Part shown: in pieces, positions 7,555 to 16,708 of the stretch | Layout of the letters: each line of letters opens with the position of its first letter | How positions within the stretch are numbered: position 1 is the stretch's first letter | Assembly (NCBI RefSeq): GCF_009930795.1 | Contig: NZ_CP017146.1 | Location: forward strand, 62,001 to 126,000 | Reading direction: 5' to 3' | Origin: Marisediminicola antarctica | Lineage (GTDB): Bacteria; Actinomycetota; Actinomycetes; Actinomycetales; Microbacteriaceae | DNA: 64,000 bases | Notes under the pieces: generated by a model | Seen by the model: only the letters and a program-made list of their open reading frames with translations | What the model was told of the DNA's origin: nothing | Databases searched by the model: none | Translations under genes and position numbers: made by a program

Positions 7555-9105
7555 ATGACAGACCCCACTACCCGCCCGACCGCCACCCACACCGCGGGCT
7601 CGGTCGACGACCGGCCCGTCCGAGCTCGCCCCCGCGACTGGGCAGCCCTCGTGGTGCTGATGCTCCCCGTGCTGCTCGTCTCGATCGACAACACGGTGCT
7701 GAGTTTCGCGCTGCCCGAAATCTCGCTCGAGTTCGCCACCAGCGGCACCATGCTGCTCTGGATCGTCGACTCCTACCCCCTCGTGCTCGCGGGGCTCCTC
7801 GTCGCGATGGGCAGCTTCGGCGACCGCTTCGGGCGGCGGCGGATGCTCATCGTCGGCGCCATCGGCTTCGGGGTACTCTCCGTCGTCGCGGCGTTCGCCG
7901 AGTCGGCGGGCGCCCTCGTCGCCTCCCGCGCCGCGCTCGGGTTTTTCGGCGCCATGCTGATGCCGTCGACCCTGTCGCTGTTGCGCAACATCTTCCTCGA
8001 CCGCGAGCAGCGTCGCCTCGCGCTCGCCATCTGGGCCTCCGGGTTCGCCGCGGGAAGTGCGCTCGGGCCGATTGTCGGCGGGTTCCTCATCGAGGGCTTC
8101 GGGTGGCGCTCGGTGTTCCTGCTCGCGGTGCCGATGCTCGCGCTCATGCTCGTGTTCACCCCTCTTCTCGTTCCCGAGTCGAAGGACCCACGTCCGGGGC
8201 CGATCGATCCGCTCAGCGTCGTGCTGTCGATCGCAACGCTGTTCCCCCTCGTGCTGGCCATCAAGTCGTTCGCGACCGACGGGGTCGGGCCCGTTGCGGC
8301 GATAGGACTCGCGATCGCCGCGCTGGCCGGTATCTGGTTCGTGCGCCGCCAACTCGCTCGCCCCGTGCCGATGCTCGACGTGCGGCTGTTCTCCTATGCC
8401 CCGTTCAGCGGGGCGGTGCTCGTCAACTTCCTCGCCGTCTTCTCCCTCACCGGGTTCCTTTACTTCGGGGCGCAGCACCTCCAGCTCGTGCTCGGGCTGG
8501 GGCCGGTGCAGTCGGGGCTGCTGCTGCTGCCGGGGCTGCTGGTGATGATCGCGATGGGCCTCGCCGCCGTTCGGATCGTGAAGCGCGTGCATCCACGGGT
8601 CGTTGTTTCCGCCGCCCTGGTGCTGTCGGCGGTCGGCTACCTGCTCATCGCGGTCGTCGGCAACGGCACATCGGGGCTGGCGCTCGCGGTCGCCTTCGCC
8701 GTGCTGAGCGCCGGGATCGGCGCCTCGGAGACGTTGTCGAACGACCTCATCGTGTCGGCGGTGCCGGCAGAGAAGGCCGGCTCCGCCGCCGGCATCTCCG
8801 AGACCGCGTACGAGGTGGGGGCCGTCTTCGGCACCGCCGTACTCGGCAGCATCCTCGTCTCGTCCTACCGTGACGCGATCGACCTGCCCGCCGGGCTCTC
8901 GGAGCGCCAACAGGCCATTTCATCCGAGACCCTCGGCGGGGCGATCAATGTGGCCGGCGAGCTGCCGGCCCCGCTCGGCCAGGCCCTGATCGAGACCGCG
9001 CGGCACGCGTTCGACAGCGGCATCACCACCACCGCGGGCATCGGCGCCGTGCTGATGGTCGCCGCGAGCTACCTTGCCTGGCGCACGCTGCGCGACGCGA
9101 GATAG
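7555..9105 (+). CDS. MFS drug efflux transporter, 14-helix DHA2 type
   Basis: A 516-residue proton-coupled exporter of the QacA/EmrB (DHA2) branch. It shows the motif VSIDNTVLSFALPEI at about 42-56, the loop motif A (GSFGDRFGRRR) at 86-96, a motif C-like stretch GFAAGSALGPIVGG in helix 5, and about 14 hydrophobic segments. The start is the ATG at 7555; an upstream in-frame start lies before the promoter and would overlap tetR. The gene is controlled by the operator at 7491-7516 and probably confers resistance to cationic or lipophilic toxicants. The exact substrates cannot be read from sequence. Confidence 0.93.
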   Translation: MTDPTTRPTATHTAGSVDDRPVRARPRDWAALVVLMLPVLLVSIDNTVLSFALPEISLEFATSGTMLLWIVDSYPLVLAGLLVAMGSFGDRFGRRRMLIVGAIGFGVLSVVAAFAESAGALVASRAALGFFGAMLMPSTLSLLRNIFLDREQRRLALAIWASGFAAGSALGPIVGGFLIEGFGWRSVFLLAVPMLALMLVFTPLLVPESKDPRPGPIDPLSVVLSIATLFPLVLAIKSFATDGVGPVAAIGLAIAALAGIWFVRRQLARPVPMLDVRLFSYAPFSGAVLVNFLAVFSLTGFLYFGAQHLQLVLGLGPVQSGLLLLPGLLVMIAMGLAAVRIVKRVHPRVVVSAALVLSAVGYLLIAVVGNGTSGLALAVAFAVLSAGIGASETLSNDLIVSAVPAEKAGSAAGISETAYEVGAVFGTAVLGSILVSSYRDAIDLPAGLSERQQAISSETLGGAINVAGELPAPLGQALIETARHAFDSGITTTAGIGAVLMVAASYLAWRTLRDAR

Positions 9106-9132
9106 CGCCAGCCCAGCCCAGCCCAGCTCAGT

Positions 9133-9936
9133 TCAGGCCAGCGCGTACATCGCCACCGCCGCGGTCGCCGCGACGTTGAGCGAGTCGATGCCGTGCGCCA
9201 TCGGAATCCGCACCACGCTGTCGGCGGCCGCGATCGCCTCCTCGGTCAGCCCCTCTCCCTCCGCACCGAGCACGAGGGCGACTCTCTGCGGGGCGGTAGC
9301 GGCGAACTCGCGTAAGGAGACGGCATCCGGGGTGAGGGCGAGGGCGGCGAGGTGGAATCCGGATGCGGTGAGCAGCGCCCTCGTCGACGCCCAGTCGCCC
9401 AGGCGGGTCCACGGCACCTGGAGCACGGTGCCCATGCTCACCCGGATCGAGCGCCGGTAGAAGGGGTCGGAGCAGCGCGGGGTGACGAGCACGGCATCCG
9501 CCCCGATCGCGCCGACCGAGCGGAAGATCGCGCCGACATTCGTCGGGTCGGCGACGTTCTCGAGGATCACGACACGGCTCGCGCCCTCGAGCAGTGCCGA
9601 CACGGTCGGCAGCGCGGGTCGGTGCATCGCGGCGATCAGGCCCCGGTGCAGCACATAGCCGGTGAGCTCCTCGAGCAGCTCCCCCGGCCCGGAGAAGACC
9701 GGAACGTCCCGGTCGCCGAGTGCGGCGATGGCTCCGCCGACGGATGCGCCAAGCGCGAGCACCGAGCGCGGCTCGTGCCCGGCGGAGAGAGCCCGCTGCA
9801 GCACGAGCAGCGACTCGGCGATGTAGAGCCCGTGCTCGGTGCCGCGCGCCTTCTTCAGGGCGACGTCGGTGAGGTGGGCGTAGTCGGCCAGCCGCGGGTC
9901 GTCGAGGGAGGTGATCTCGATGACGCTCGGGGTCAC
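9133..9936 (-). CDS. TrmH/SpoU family RNA 2'-O-methyltransferase
   Basis: A 267-residue S-adenosylmethionine-dependent ribose methyltransferase of the SPOUT (trefoil knot) superfamily, acting on rRNA or tRNA in the cytosol. The N terminus (about 1-100) resembles the RNA-binding substrate domain of TsnR/RlmB-like enzymes. The C-terminal knot shows motif 1 ENVADPTNVGAIFRS, motif 2 VLGAEGEGL and motif 3 IPMAHGIDSLNVAATAAV. The start overlaps the stop of the aldehyde dehydrogenase gene by four bases, so the two are co-transcribed although their functions are unrelated. The exact target nucleotide is not predictable here. Confidence 0.9.
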   Translation of the reverse strand: MTPSVIEITSLDDPRLADYAHLTDVALKKARGTEHGLYIAESLLVLQRALSAGHEPRSVLALGASVGGAIAALGDRDVPVFSGPGELLEELTGYVLHRGLIAAMHRPALPTVSALLEGASRVVILENVADPTNVGAIFRSVGAIGADAVLVTPRCSDPFYRRSIRVSMGTVLQVPWTRLGDWASTRALLTASGFHLAALALTPDAVSLREFAATAPQRVALVLGAEGEGLTEEAIAAADSVVRIPMAHGIDSLNVAATAAVAMYALA

Positions 9937-11399
9937 GCGAAGGGGTTCGGAGTGAGCGTGTATTTGGTCTCGAGGTACTCGTGGATGCCGGACGTGCCGC
10001 CCTCGCGCCCGAGCCCGGACTGCTTGATGCCGCCGAACGGTGCCGCCGCGTTAGAGATGACGCCGACGTTGAGCCCCATCATGCCGGTGGCGAGGCTGGC
10101 GATCATCCGCTGGCCGCGCGCGAGGTCTCGCGTGAACACGTAGCTCACCAGGCCGTACTCGGTGTCGTTGGCCTTCGCCACGGCATCCGCCTCGTCGGTG
10201 AACGTAATGATCGAGAGCACCGGTCCGAAGATCTCCTCGCGCAGGATGTCGCTGCCCGCCACGACCCCGGTGAGCACCGTGGGGGCGTAGAAGGTGCCGG
10301 CGCCATCGATAGCCGAGCCGCCGGTGAGTACCGTCGCTCCGCGCGAGACGGCGTCGTCGACGAGGTCGCCCGCCTTCCGCACCGCATCCGCGTTGATGAG
10401 CGGGCCGATCCGCACACCCTCCTCGGTGCCGCGGCCGACGACGAAGTCGTTGACGGCGGCGGTGACGCGGGCCGCGAACTCGTCGGCGATCGACTCGTGC
10501 ACGATGAAGCGGTTCGCTGCCGTGCAGGCCTCGCCGATGTTGCGGAACTTCGCGAGCAGTGCGCCCTCGACGGCGCGGTCCAGGTCGGCGTCGTCGAACA
10601 CCACGAAGGGGGCGTTGCCGCCAAGCTCCATCGACGTACGCAGCACTCCGTCCGCGGCCTGCTTGAGCAGCGCGACGCCGACCGGGGTCGACCCGGTGAA
10701 GCTGAGCTTGCGCAGCCGCTTGTCGGCGATGATCGGCTCGCTCACGTCGCGCGAGGTCGAGGTGGTGATCACGTTGACGACCCCGGCCGGGAGGCCCGCG
10801 TCCTCGAGCAGCTTCGCGAAGTACAGGGTCGTCAGCGGGGTAAGCTCGGCGGGCTTGATGACCGAGGTGCAGCCGGCGGCGATGGCCGGAGCGATCTTGC
10901 GGGTCGCCATCGCAAGCGGGAAGTTCCACGGGGTGATCAGGAACGACGGGCCGACCGGGCGGTGCGTCACGATCATGGTGCCGGTGCCCTCGGGGTTGTT
11001 ACCGTAGTGCCCCGAGATGCGCACCGCCTCCTCGCCGAACCAGCGCAGGAACTCTCCACCGTAGGTGACCTCGCCGGTCGACTCCGCGAGCGGCTTGCCC
11101 ATCTCGAGGGTCATCAGCAGCGCGAACTCCTCCTTGCGCTCCTGCAACAGGTCGAACGCGCGCCGAAGGATCTCGCCACGCACCCGGGCCGGCGTCGCCG
11201 CCCAGGAGTCCTGCGCCTCGACGGCAGCATCCAGCGCCCTCGCACCGTCGGCAACGGAGGCATCCGCGATCCGGGCGATCACGAGGCCCGTCGCCGGGTC
11301 GCTCACCTCGATCGTGCGGCCGGAGGTCGCGTCGACCCACTCCCCGCCGATGAACAGCTTGGTCGGGACCTTGGCGAGCAGTGCGGATTCGGTGATCAT
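9933..11399 (-). CDS. gabD: NAD(P)+-dependent succinate-semialdehyde dehydrogenase
   Basis: A 488-residue aldehyde dehydrogenase, closest in layout to GabD, which oxidises succinate semialdehyde to succinate in GABA and related catabolism. Visible marks are ITPWNFPLAM at 155-164, the coenzyme motif GSTPVG at 236-241, the general base Glu258 in MELGGNAPFVV, the nucleophile Cys292 in GEACTAANR, and the late GIKQSGLGREGG signature. No GABA transaminase gene is in the window, so the physiological aldehyde is inferred from the family only. It heads a two-gene unit with the methyltransferase. Confidence 0.88.
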   Translation of the reverse strand: MITESALLAKVPTKLFIGGEWVDATSGRTIEVSDPATGLVIARIADASVADGARALDAAVEAQDSWAATPARVRGEILRRAFDLLQERKEEFALLMTLEMGKPLAESTGEVTYGGEFLRWFGEEAVRISGHYGNNPEGTGTMIVTHRPVGPSFLITPWNFPLAMATRKIAPAIAAGCTSVIKPAELTPLTTLYFAKLLEDAGLPAGVVNVITTSTSRDVSEPIIADKRLRKLSFTGSTPVGVALLKQAADGVLRTSMELGGNAPFVVFDDADLDRAVEGALLAKFRNIGEACTAANRFIVHESIADEFAARVTAAVNDFVVGRGTEEGVRIGPLINADAVRKAGDLVDDAVSRGATVLTGGSAIDGAGTFYAPTVLTGVVAGSDILREEIFGPVLSIITFTDEADAVAKANDTEYGLVSYVFTRDLARGQRMIASLATGMMGLNVGVISNAAAPFGGIKQSGLGREGGTSGIHEYLETKYTLTPNPFA

Positions 11400-11481
11400 G
11401 CGGATGTCTCCTGTGACTCGTGCGTGATGGATACCGCGACGCGCGAGGGGCGGACGCGGGTGGATGCTGGGTGGTGCCTTC

Positions 11482-12087
11482 TCACTCGGACCGCGTGACT
11501 TCCGCCCCGGCCACGGAAAGGGTGGCGAGGGCCGCGGCGCTCGACTGCTGGGCGACCCCGGCGACGAGGTCGCTCAGCACCCGCACCCGGCGCCCCGCCT
11601 CGAGGGCATCCCGCGCCGAGGCCAGCACGCAGTAGTCCGTCGCGATACCGGCGACGTCGACATCGGTGATGCCGAGCTCGTCGAGCTTCTCGCCGAGGCT
11701 CTCGCCGTCATCGGTCGTGCCCTCGAAGATCGAGTACGCGGGCCGGCCCTGGCCCTTGCGCACGTGCCAGTCGACCGGGCGCGTGTCGAGGTCGGGGTGG
11801 TACTCGGCGCCGGGTGTTCCCGCGACGCAGTGCCTGGGCCAGGTCACGATGAAGTCGGGCTCGGCTCCTTCGGCGAAGTGCCCGCCGTTGTCGTTGTCGC
11901 CGTCGTGCCAGTCGCGCGAGGCGAAGACCTCGTCGTAGCGTTCCGGATGCCGGGCCAGCAGCTCGCTGATGCCCGCGGCGACGGCCGCGCCCCCGGTGAC
12001 GCCGAGCGCTCCGCCCTCGGTGAAGTCGTTCTGCACGTCGATGATGAACAGCGCGCGACGGCGCTTCTGATCAGGCTGGTCGGTCAC
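11482..12087 (-). CDS. pncA: Nicotinamidase
   Basis: A 201-residue isochorismatase-fold amidase that hydrolyses nicotinamide to nicotinic acid for NAD salvage. In mycobacterial relatives the same enzyme activates pyrazinamide. The catalytic triad is visible as Asp17 (FIIDVQNDF), Lys111 (KGQGRPAYS) and Cys153 (ATDYCVLAS). Metal-binding candidates are Asp59 and His61 (SRDWHDGD) and His70. The GTG start at 12085-12087 overlaps the stop of the upstream oxidoreductase gene by four bases. The length is slightly above the usual 185-190 residues. Confidence 0.93.
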   Translation of the reverse strand: MTDQPDQKRRRALFIIDVQNDFTEGGALGVTGGAAVAAGISELLARHPERYDEVFASRDWHDGDNDNGGHFAEGAEPDFIVTWPRHCVAGTPGAEYHPDLDTRPVDWHVRKGQGRPAYSIFEGTTDDGESLGEKLDELGITDVDVAGIATDYCVLASARDALEAGRRVRVLSDLVAGVAQQSSAAALATLSVAGAEVTRSE

Positions 12088-13079
12088 ACCTTCATGATAT
12101 CGGCCGGGTACTCGAGGCCGATCTGGTTGCGGATGGCGTCGAGGGTGCCCATGATGGCGACGGTCTCGGCGGGAGGCAGAACGGTGCCGGCGGTGAGCCC
12201 GCCCTCGACGAGCCGCTCGAGTTCGGCGGCCTGGAACTGCATGCCGCGCGGGGTCACCTCCTGCTCGTATCGCTCGACGACGGTTCCCGCGCTGTCGAAC
12301 ACGGTGAATCCGGTCGGCGTGTACCAGACGCTGTCGATGGCGATCCAGCCGTCCGAGCCGAGGATCGTCGCGGTGTTCGGGCCGGAGGTGTCGAGGGCAG
12401 TGTGTAGCACGGCCTGCGCCCCACTCTCGTAGCCGAGGATGACCGCGGTCTGCCGGTCGACGCCCGTCGCGCTCATCGAGGCGCTGGCCTGAATGGTCGC
12501 GGGGGCTCCGAAGAGGTCCCAGGCGAACGAGACGGGGTAGATGCCGAGGTCGAGCAGCGCACCGCCGGCGAGGGCCGGGTCGTTGAGGCGGTGCGTCGGA
12601 TCCGTCGGCAGCTTCTGGTTGTGGTCGGCGATGAGGGTGCGCACCTCGCCGATCGTGCCGGCAGCAATCACCTCACGGATGCGCACCATGTGCGGCAGGA
12701 ACCTCGTCCACATCGCCTCGAGCAGCACGAGCCCGGATGTCTCGGCGAGCGCGACGAGCGCCGCGGCCTGCTCGGCGGTCACGGTGAAGGCCTTTTCGAC
12801 CAGCACGTGCTTGCCGGCCTCGAGGGCGAGCCGCGCCTGCTCGTAGTGCAGCGAGTGAGGCGTTCCGATATAGACGATGTCGACATCCGGGTCCTCGACC
12901 AGCGCGCGGTAGCTGCCGTGCGCCGTGGGGATGCCGAAGCGGTCCGCGAATTCACGGGCGGATGCGTCGGAGCGCGACCCGACCGCCGATACGGCGAAGC
13001 CATTGCCGAGGAGGTCATCGGTCTGCTTGGTCGAGATGAACCCGGGGCCGAGAATCCCCCATCGAAGTGTGCCTGGCAC
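12084..13079 (-). CDS. Gfo/Idh/MocA family oxidoreductase
   Basis: A 331-residue NAD(P)-dependent oxidoreductase of the glucose-fructose oxidoreductase / inositol dehydrogenase family, acting on sugars or cyclitols. The N-terminal Rossmann domain starts at LRWGILGPGFIS, and the catalytic-lysine segment reads LVEKAFT (usually EKP). I choose the GTG at 13077-13079 because GGAAGGGG lies six bases upstream on the coding strand; an ATG at 13098-13100 is an in-frame alternative adding seven residues. It is translationally coupled to pncA. The substrate is unknown. Confidence 0.88.
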   Translation of the reverse strand: MPGTLRWGILGPGFISTKQTDDLLGNGFAVSAVGSRSDASAREFADRFGIPTAHGSYRALVEDPDVDIVYIGTPHSLHYEQARLALEAGKHVLVEKAFTVTAEQAAALVALAETSGLVLLEAMWTRFLPHMVRIREVIAAGTIGEVRTLIADHNQKLPTDPTHRLNDPALAGGALLDLGIYPVSFAWDLFGAPATIQASASMSATGVDRQTAVILGYESGAQAVLHTALDTSGPNTATILGSDGWIAIDSVWYTPTGFTVFDSAGTVVERYEQEVTPRGMQFQAAELERLVEGGLTAGTVLPPAETVAIMGTLDAIRNQIGLEYPADIMKV

Positions 13080-13231
13080 TGGTTTCCCCTTCCGCGGCAT
13101 TCGGCCGAACGCCAACCAAAATCTAGCAGCGGCTCGGCCAGGCACGCTCGGCTGAGTGCCAAGAAGCCGCGAGCGGCCGGGCTCCCATCGGGTCTGAACC
13201 TTGACGAACCGAGCCGGAGTGCGATTGGCTG

Positions 13232-13259
13232 GAAGCGAAGGGGAGTAATCTTTCGCTTC
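13232..13259. other. Hairpin in the 260-bp gap before a small membrane protein gene
   Basis: GAAGCGAA (13232-13239) pairs with TTCGCTTC (13252-13259) across a 12-base loop, in the divergent promoter region between the Gfo/Idh gene and the gene at 13340. It could be a regulatory stem in the 5' leader of the downstream gene or an operator-like site. The rest of the gap shows no gene that I can support. Confidence 0.4.
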
Positions 13260-13339
13260 GTGCCGTCAAGACGTTCCCGAGCGGGATCCGGCGCGGAGGG
13301 CCCAGCGCCGATGAGACCTTCGCGAAACAGAGAGACACC

Positions 13340-13810
13340 ATGAGCGCGACGACATCTCCCCCCTCGGCCCGACAACCGCAGTCCGGCAAGCGCCCCAGAT
13401 ACACGGGTATCGCCGTGACGGTTCTGCCGCTCCTGGCGGTGGTCGGTGCGTTAGCGATTGCCTTCTTCGCCTCGGGATCGGGTACGTGCGACGGCGCCGT
13501 CCCCGGCTGCGGTGTGCTCAGCAACACCGGCGAGATTCCGGTGACTATCGAGGCTCTCACCGTTGACGCCGACGGTGAACAGGTACGGTCAGAATACGTC
13601 GCCGCGGCTGGAACACGGGCGCTGCTGTTTGGCGAGACCAGCGCTGTGCGCGTCGATGCGGGCCAATGCCTGAGAGTAGACGGCGGGCCGTTGTGGTCGA
13701 CCGCTAGCGTCACCGACCGCGTGGATCAGGACGCCGGTCTCTGGTATGAGATCGACGGGTGGGGAGCGCGGGTGAAGCTCGCGAACGGCAGCTGCCCGTC
13801 GGAGGGCTGA
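13340..13810 (+). CDS. Hypothetical protein, one membrane helix and a small external domain
   Basis: A 156-residue protein of unknown function. About 22 basic N-terminal residues precede one strong membrane helix ([22 protein letters not shown], quoted in part: residues about 22-44). An external domain of about 110 residues contains four cysteines (TCDG, PGCG, QCLR, GSCP), which suggests two disulfides outside the membrane. The start ATG follows an AGAGAGA-type purine stretch. It lies upstream of the DUF2256 and DUF3817 genes in the same direction but is separated by about 70 bp. I recognise no family. Confidence 0.75.
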   Translation: MSATTSPPSARQPQSGKRPRYTGIAVTVLPLLAVVGALAIAFFASGSGTCDGAVPGCGVLSNTGEIPVTIEALTVDADGEQVRSEYVAAAGTRALLFGETSAVRVDAGQCLRVDGGPLWSTASVTDRVDQDAGLWYEIDGWGARVKLANGSCPSEG

Positions 13811-13881
13811 GACCCCTGCCTCAGCAAACAGGACAGCAGCCACCGCTAAAATGTACCCACCGCGATCTGCAGGAGAATCCC

Positions 13882-14118
13882 ATGGCCGAACCAGCAATCC
13901 GAAAGAGCCGGAAACCCGGGTTGGCGAAGCCGTCGGGCGGCCGGCCCGCCCAGACGGCGCGTGTGGCACTGACCAAGAACGGCCATCCCCCCAAGACCTG
14001 CCCGGTGTGCGCTCGCCCTTTCGAGTGGCGAAAGAAGTGGGAACGGTCGTGGCTCGATGTCGTGTACTGCTCGGACCGGTGTCGTGAGTCACGGAAGCAT
14101 CCTGAGCTAGGCAGATGA
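13882..14118 (+). CDS. DUF2256 domain protein (short zinc-ribbon-like)
   Basis: A 78-residue basic protein. The C-terminal half matches the DUF2256 pattern: [13 protein letters not shown], then RKKWER and VVYCSDRCR, with four cysteines (CPVC and CSDRC) placed to bind zinc. The start ATG is fixed by AGGAGA five bases upstream; a longer in-frame opening through the previous gene is not credible. The N-terminal 40 residues are lysine/arginine-rich and low in structure. In other bacteria DUF2256 genes often sit beside photolyase/cryptochrome genes, but none is visible here. The stop overlaps the next gene by four bases. Function unknown. Confidence 0.85.
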   Translation: MAEPAIRKSRKPGLAKPSGGRPAQTARVALTKNGHPPKTCPVCARPFEWRKKWERSWLDVVYCSDRCRESRKHPELGR

Positions 14119-14609
14119 CTCCTGACGCCTCTGCGCGAGCCACCTCCGGCCTCACCCCGAAGAAGCTCTACCGCATCGTCGCAATCGCCGAAGCGATCAC
14201 GTGGACCTTGCTGATCAGCGGCCTCGTCGTACGCGCCACAACCGATTTTGCGCTCGCCGTGACCATCGGCGGCAGCATCCACGGATTCGTCTTTCTCGCC
14301 TACGGCGCGACGGCGATACTGACCGCCATCAACCAGCGCTGGAAACCCGGGCTCGGACTGCTTGCGGTCGTGACCGCGATCGTGCCCTACGCGACCATCC
14401 CGTTCGATCTCTGGGCGCACCGCTCTGGCAGGCTTGAGGGTGACTGGCGCCGCGAGGCCACAGACGACCCCCGCGATCGGCGATTGCTCGATCGTCTTAT
14501 GCGATGGATGCTCAACCACCCCTACCTGTTGGCAACCGTCACACTGCTCGCGGTTGTCGGGCTTTTCACAGTGCTGCTGACCATCGGCCCGCCGGTACCC
14601 AAGACCTGA
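14115..14609 (+). CDS. DUF3817 integral membrane protein
   Basis: A 164-residue membrane protein with three or four helices. The segment from [17 protein letters not shown] through a central [10 protein letters not shown] to the [11 protein letters not shown] stretch matches the DUF3817 family (YdzA-like), which has no known biochemical role. A charged cytosolic loop ([15 protein letters not shown]) and a further helix ([16 protein letters not shown]) follow. It starts inside the stop of the DUF2256 gene (ATGA), so the two are translationally coupled and may act together. Confidence 0.85.
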   Translation: MTPDASARATSGLTPKKLYRIVAIAEAITWTLLISGLVVRATTDFALAVTIGGSIHGFVFLAYGATAILTAINQRWKPGLGLLAVVTAIVPYATIPFDLWAHRSGRLEGDWRREATDDPRDRRLLDRLMRWMLNHPYLLATVTLLAVVGLFTVLLTIGPPVPKT

Positions 14610-14636
14610 GTGGCGCGGAGCGCATGAGCCCACCGG

Positions 14637-15812
14637 CTAGGGCGTGATCACGACTTTGATGCAGCCGTCGTCCTTGGCGCTGAAGGTCTTGTACATTTCC
14701 GGCGCCCGGTCGAGGGACACACGGTGCGTGACAAGGTCTTCGACGCCGAGGGGATCTGCTGGATCCTCCACGAGCGGCAGTAGGTCGTCGACCCACCGTT
14801 GCACGTTGCACTGCCCCATGCGCAGCTGAATCTGTTTGTCGAACATGTTCATGAGCGGCATCGGGTCGGCGACACCGGCATAGACGCCGCTGATCGACAC
14901 GGTGCCACCGCGGCGTACCAGATCAAGCGCCATATGCAGCGCGGAGAGCCGATCGACCCCCACTGTGGTGAATGCCTTTTGGGCCAGTCCGTCGGGGAGG
15001 AGTCCGGCGGCATACTGGGCGAACGCTGCGCCCGGATTTCCATGTGCCTCCATGCCCACAGCGTCGACCACGGAGTCAGGGCCGCGCCCGCTCGTCGTGG
15101 CGCGCAGCGCCTCAAGCAGGTCGTCGTCGAGATCGAACACTTCAACCCCGTGGCGCTCGGCCATCGCGCGACGTTCTGGAACCGGATCGATTCCCAGCAC
15201 CCGGAAGCCGAGGTGGCGTCCGATGCGGCTCGCGAACTGTCCGACCGGGCCGAGCCCGATGACCGCGAGCGTTCCACCGTCGGGCACATCCGCATACTGC
15301 ACGCCCTGCCACGCGGTAGGAAGGATGTCGCTGAGGAACAGGTAGCGTTCGTCGTCGAGTTCCGTGCCCACCTTCACGGCGTTGAAGTCGGCGTAGGGAA
15401 CTCGCATACGCTCGGCCTGACCTCCGGGCACCGAACCGTAGAGCTCGCTGAAGCCGTAGAGGCTGGCACCGGTTCCGGACTCACGGTTCTGAGTGGTCTC
15501 GCACTGGCTGGTGAGCCCCTGATTGCACATGAAACAGTCACCGCACGCGATAACGAAGGGGATCACCACACGGTCGCCAACGGCGAGTTTCGCGATGGAC
15601 GCGCCCACCTGCTCGACCACGCCCATGGTCTCGTGGCCGAGGACGTCGCCCCTGTCGAGGAACGGCCCCATAATATTGAACAAATGCAGGTCGGATCCGC
15701 AGATTGCAGCCGACGTGACGCGGATGACAACGTCGGTGGGCTTCTCGATCACCGGATCGGGAACCTCGACCACTTCGACCTTTTTGGTACCCTGCCAGGT
15801 GAGTGCTTTCAT
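14637..15812 (-). CDS. Zinc-dependent alcohol/formaldehyde dehydrogenase-like oxidoreductase
   Basis: A 391-residue medium-chain dehydrogenase/reductase. It has the catalytic zinc cysteine and following residues CGSDLHLFN near 37, the GHETMGVVEQVG block, a structural-zinc region CGDCFMC with a further Cys in the following LTSQC, and a Rossmann motif VIGLGPVGQFA. The overall form resembles glutathione-independent formaldehyde dehydrogenases and related enzymes that use tightly bound NAD. I choose the ATG at 15810-15812 (MKALTWQG), the usual family start. It is a single gene, separated from tRNA-Thr by a terminator-like hairpin. The substrate is not certain. Confidence 0.88.
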   Translation of the reverse strand: MKALTWQGTKKVEVVEVPDPVIEKPTDVVIRVTSAAICGSDLHLFNIMGPFLDRGDVLGHETMGVVEQVGASIAKLAVGDRVVIPFVIACGDCFMCNQGLTSQCETTQNRESGTGASLYGFSELYGSVPGGQAERMRVPYADFNAVKVGTELDDERYLFLSDILPTAWQGVQYADVPDGGTLAVIGLGPVGQFASRIGRHLGFRVLGIDPVPERRAMAERHGVEVFDLDDDLLEALRATTSGRGPDSVVDAVGMEAHGNPGAAFAQYAAGLLPDGLAQKAFTTVGVDRLSALHMALDLVRRGGTVSISGVYAGVADPMPLMNMFDKQIQLRMGQCNVQRWVDDLLPLVEDPADPLGVEDLVTHRVSLDRAPEMYKTFSAKDDGCIKVVITP

Positions 15813-15869
15813 ACCTTCATGTCTACACGGCGCCTGCGCGCTCACACAATTGAAAGTACCAATGTCTGT

Positions 15870-15893
15870 AAAAAGGTCTGCAGTAGCCTTTTT
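15870..15893. terminator. Terminator-like hairpin between tRNA-Thr and the dehydrogenase gene
   Basis: AAAAAGG (15870-15876) pairs with CCTTTTT (15887-15893) around a 10-base loop, so either strand gives a stem ending in a T-run. It lies downstream of tRNA-Thr on the minus strand and would end its transcript. A second weaker stem (AAGGG / CCCTT) lies closer to the tRNA. Confidence 0.65.
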
Positions 15894-15931
15894 CAGCTAG
15901 CATCCAAGGGCCATCGATCCCTTTGTTTATA

Positions 15932-16007
15932 TGGAGCCGCCTGTCAGAATCGAACTGACGACCTTCTCATTACGAGTGAGATGCTCTACCAACTGAGCTA
16001 AGGCGGC
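15932..16007 (-). tRNA. tRNA-Thr (anticodon CGT)
   Basis: A complete cloverleaf reads on the minus strand: acceptor GCCGCCT with AGGCGGC, a D-arm with AGTTGGTAGA, anticodon stem TCTCA/TGAGA around CTCGTAA (anticodon CGT), T-arm GTCAG TTCGATT CTGAC. The discriminator is T, and CCA is encoded at 15932-15934. The body without CCA is 73 nt. Confidence 0.97.
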
Positions 16008-16041
16008 GTGTCAACCGCGAGCGGTGGCACAGCAATGAAGC

Positions 16042-16689
16042 TTAGCCGATCATTTTCGACCGCGCGGTCACGAGGATCTCGGCGAGCTGGCCGAAGGTGT
16101 CGCGCAACCGGTCGGCGAGCGGCATCCGCCCGTCGGCATCCGCCCACGACGCCCAGGCGTGGCGCATCGCGCCAAATGCGACGAGGGTGATGAGGCGGGC
16201 GCGGTCGGTGAGCGCGGCCGGATCCGCCGCGAGCTGCGGGTCGTCGCGCTCGAGGCGGCGGGCGACGACGACCGCGAGCTCGTCCTCGAACACGCGCATG
16301 GTCGCCATCCGCAGGGCGAAGAGCTGCGGATACTCCTTGAGCGCCCGTCGACGCAGGTGCAGCAGCTCGAGTTCGTCGCCGGCGGATTCGACCGCCTTCG
16401 CGAGCAGGTCAGACAGTCCCGCGAGCACGTCCTGGCCTGGACCGGCGTCGACAAATGCGGCAAGGTCGCGCTCCCCCGGCAGACTCGGGCCGTCGCCGAT
16501 CGCGGCGGCCTCCTTCGAGGGGAAGTAGTTGAAGAAGGTGCGGGGCGAGATGTCGGCCAGATGGCTGATCTCCTCGACCGTGACCTGGTCGTAGCCCTTC
16601 TCTTCCATGAGCTCGAGCACCGCCCTCTGGATCGCCCGGCGGGTCGCCAGCCGCTTGCGCTCGCGCAGTCCCACGGCACCGATACTCAT
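16042..16689 (-). CDS. TetR family transcriptional regulator
   Basis: A 215-residue TetR-type DNA-binding protein. The helix-turn-helix lies around residues 30-60 and includes VTVEEISHLADISPRTFFNYF followed by PSKEAA (quoted as adjacent motifs). The start ATG at 16687-16689 is preferred over one 11 codons earlier because the earlier one overlaps the likely operator. No obvious target gene is adjacent: the neighbours are tRNA-Thr and, upstream in the same direction, the peptidase gene. It may regulate itself through the inverted repeat at 16709-16722 and control genes elsewhere. Confidence 0.9.
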   Translation of the reverse strand: MSIGAVGLRERKRLATRRAIQRAVLELMEEKGYDQVTVEEISHLADISPRTFFNYFPSKEAAAIGDGPSLPGERDLAAFVDAGPGQDVLAGLSDLLAKAVESAGDELELLHLRRRALKEYPQLFALRMATMRVFEDELAVVVARRLERDDPQLAADPAALTDRARLITLVAFGAMRHAWASWADADGRMPLADRLRDTFGQLAEILVTARSKMIG

Positions 16690-16708
16690 TCGACCATTCT
16701 TGCCTGCC

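Noticed and set aside
15932-16007. Genomic island integrated at tRNA-Thr (also checked at tRNA-Pro and tRNA-Ser)
   Set aside because: No integrase gene and no repeated tRNA 3' end is seen near any of the three tRNAs.
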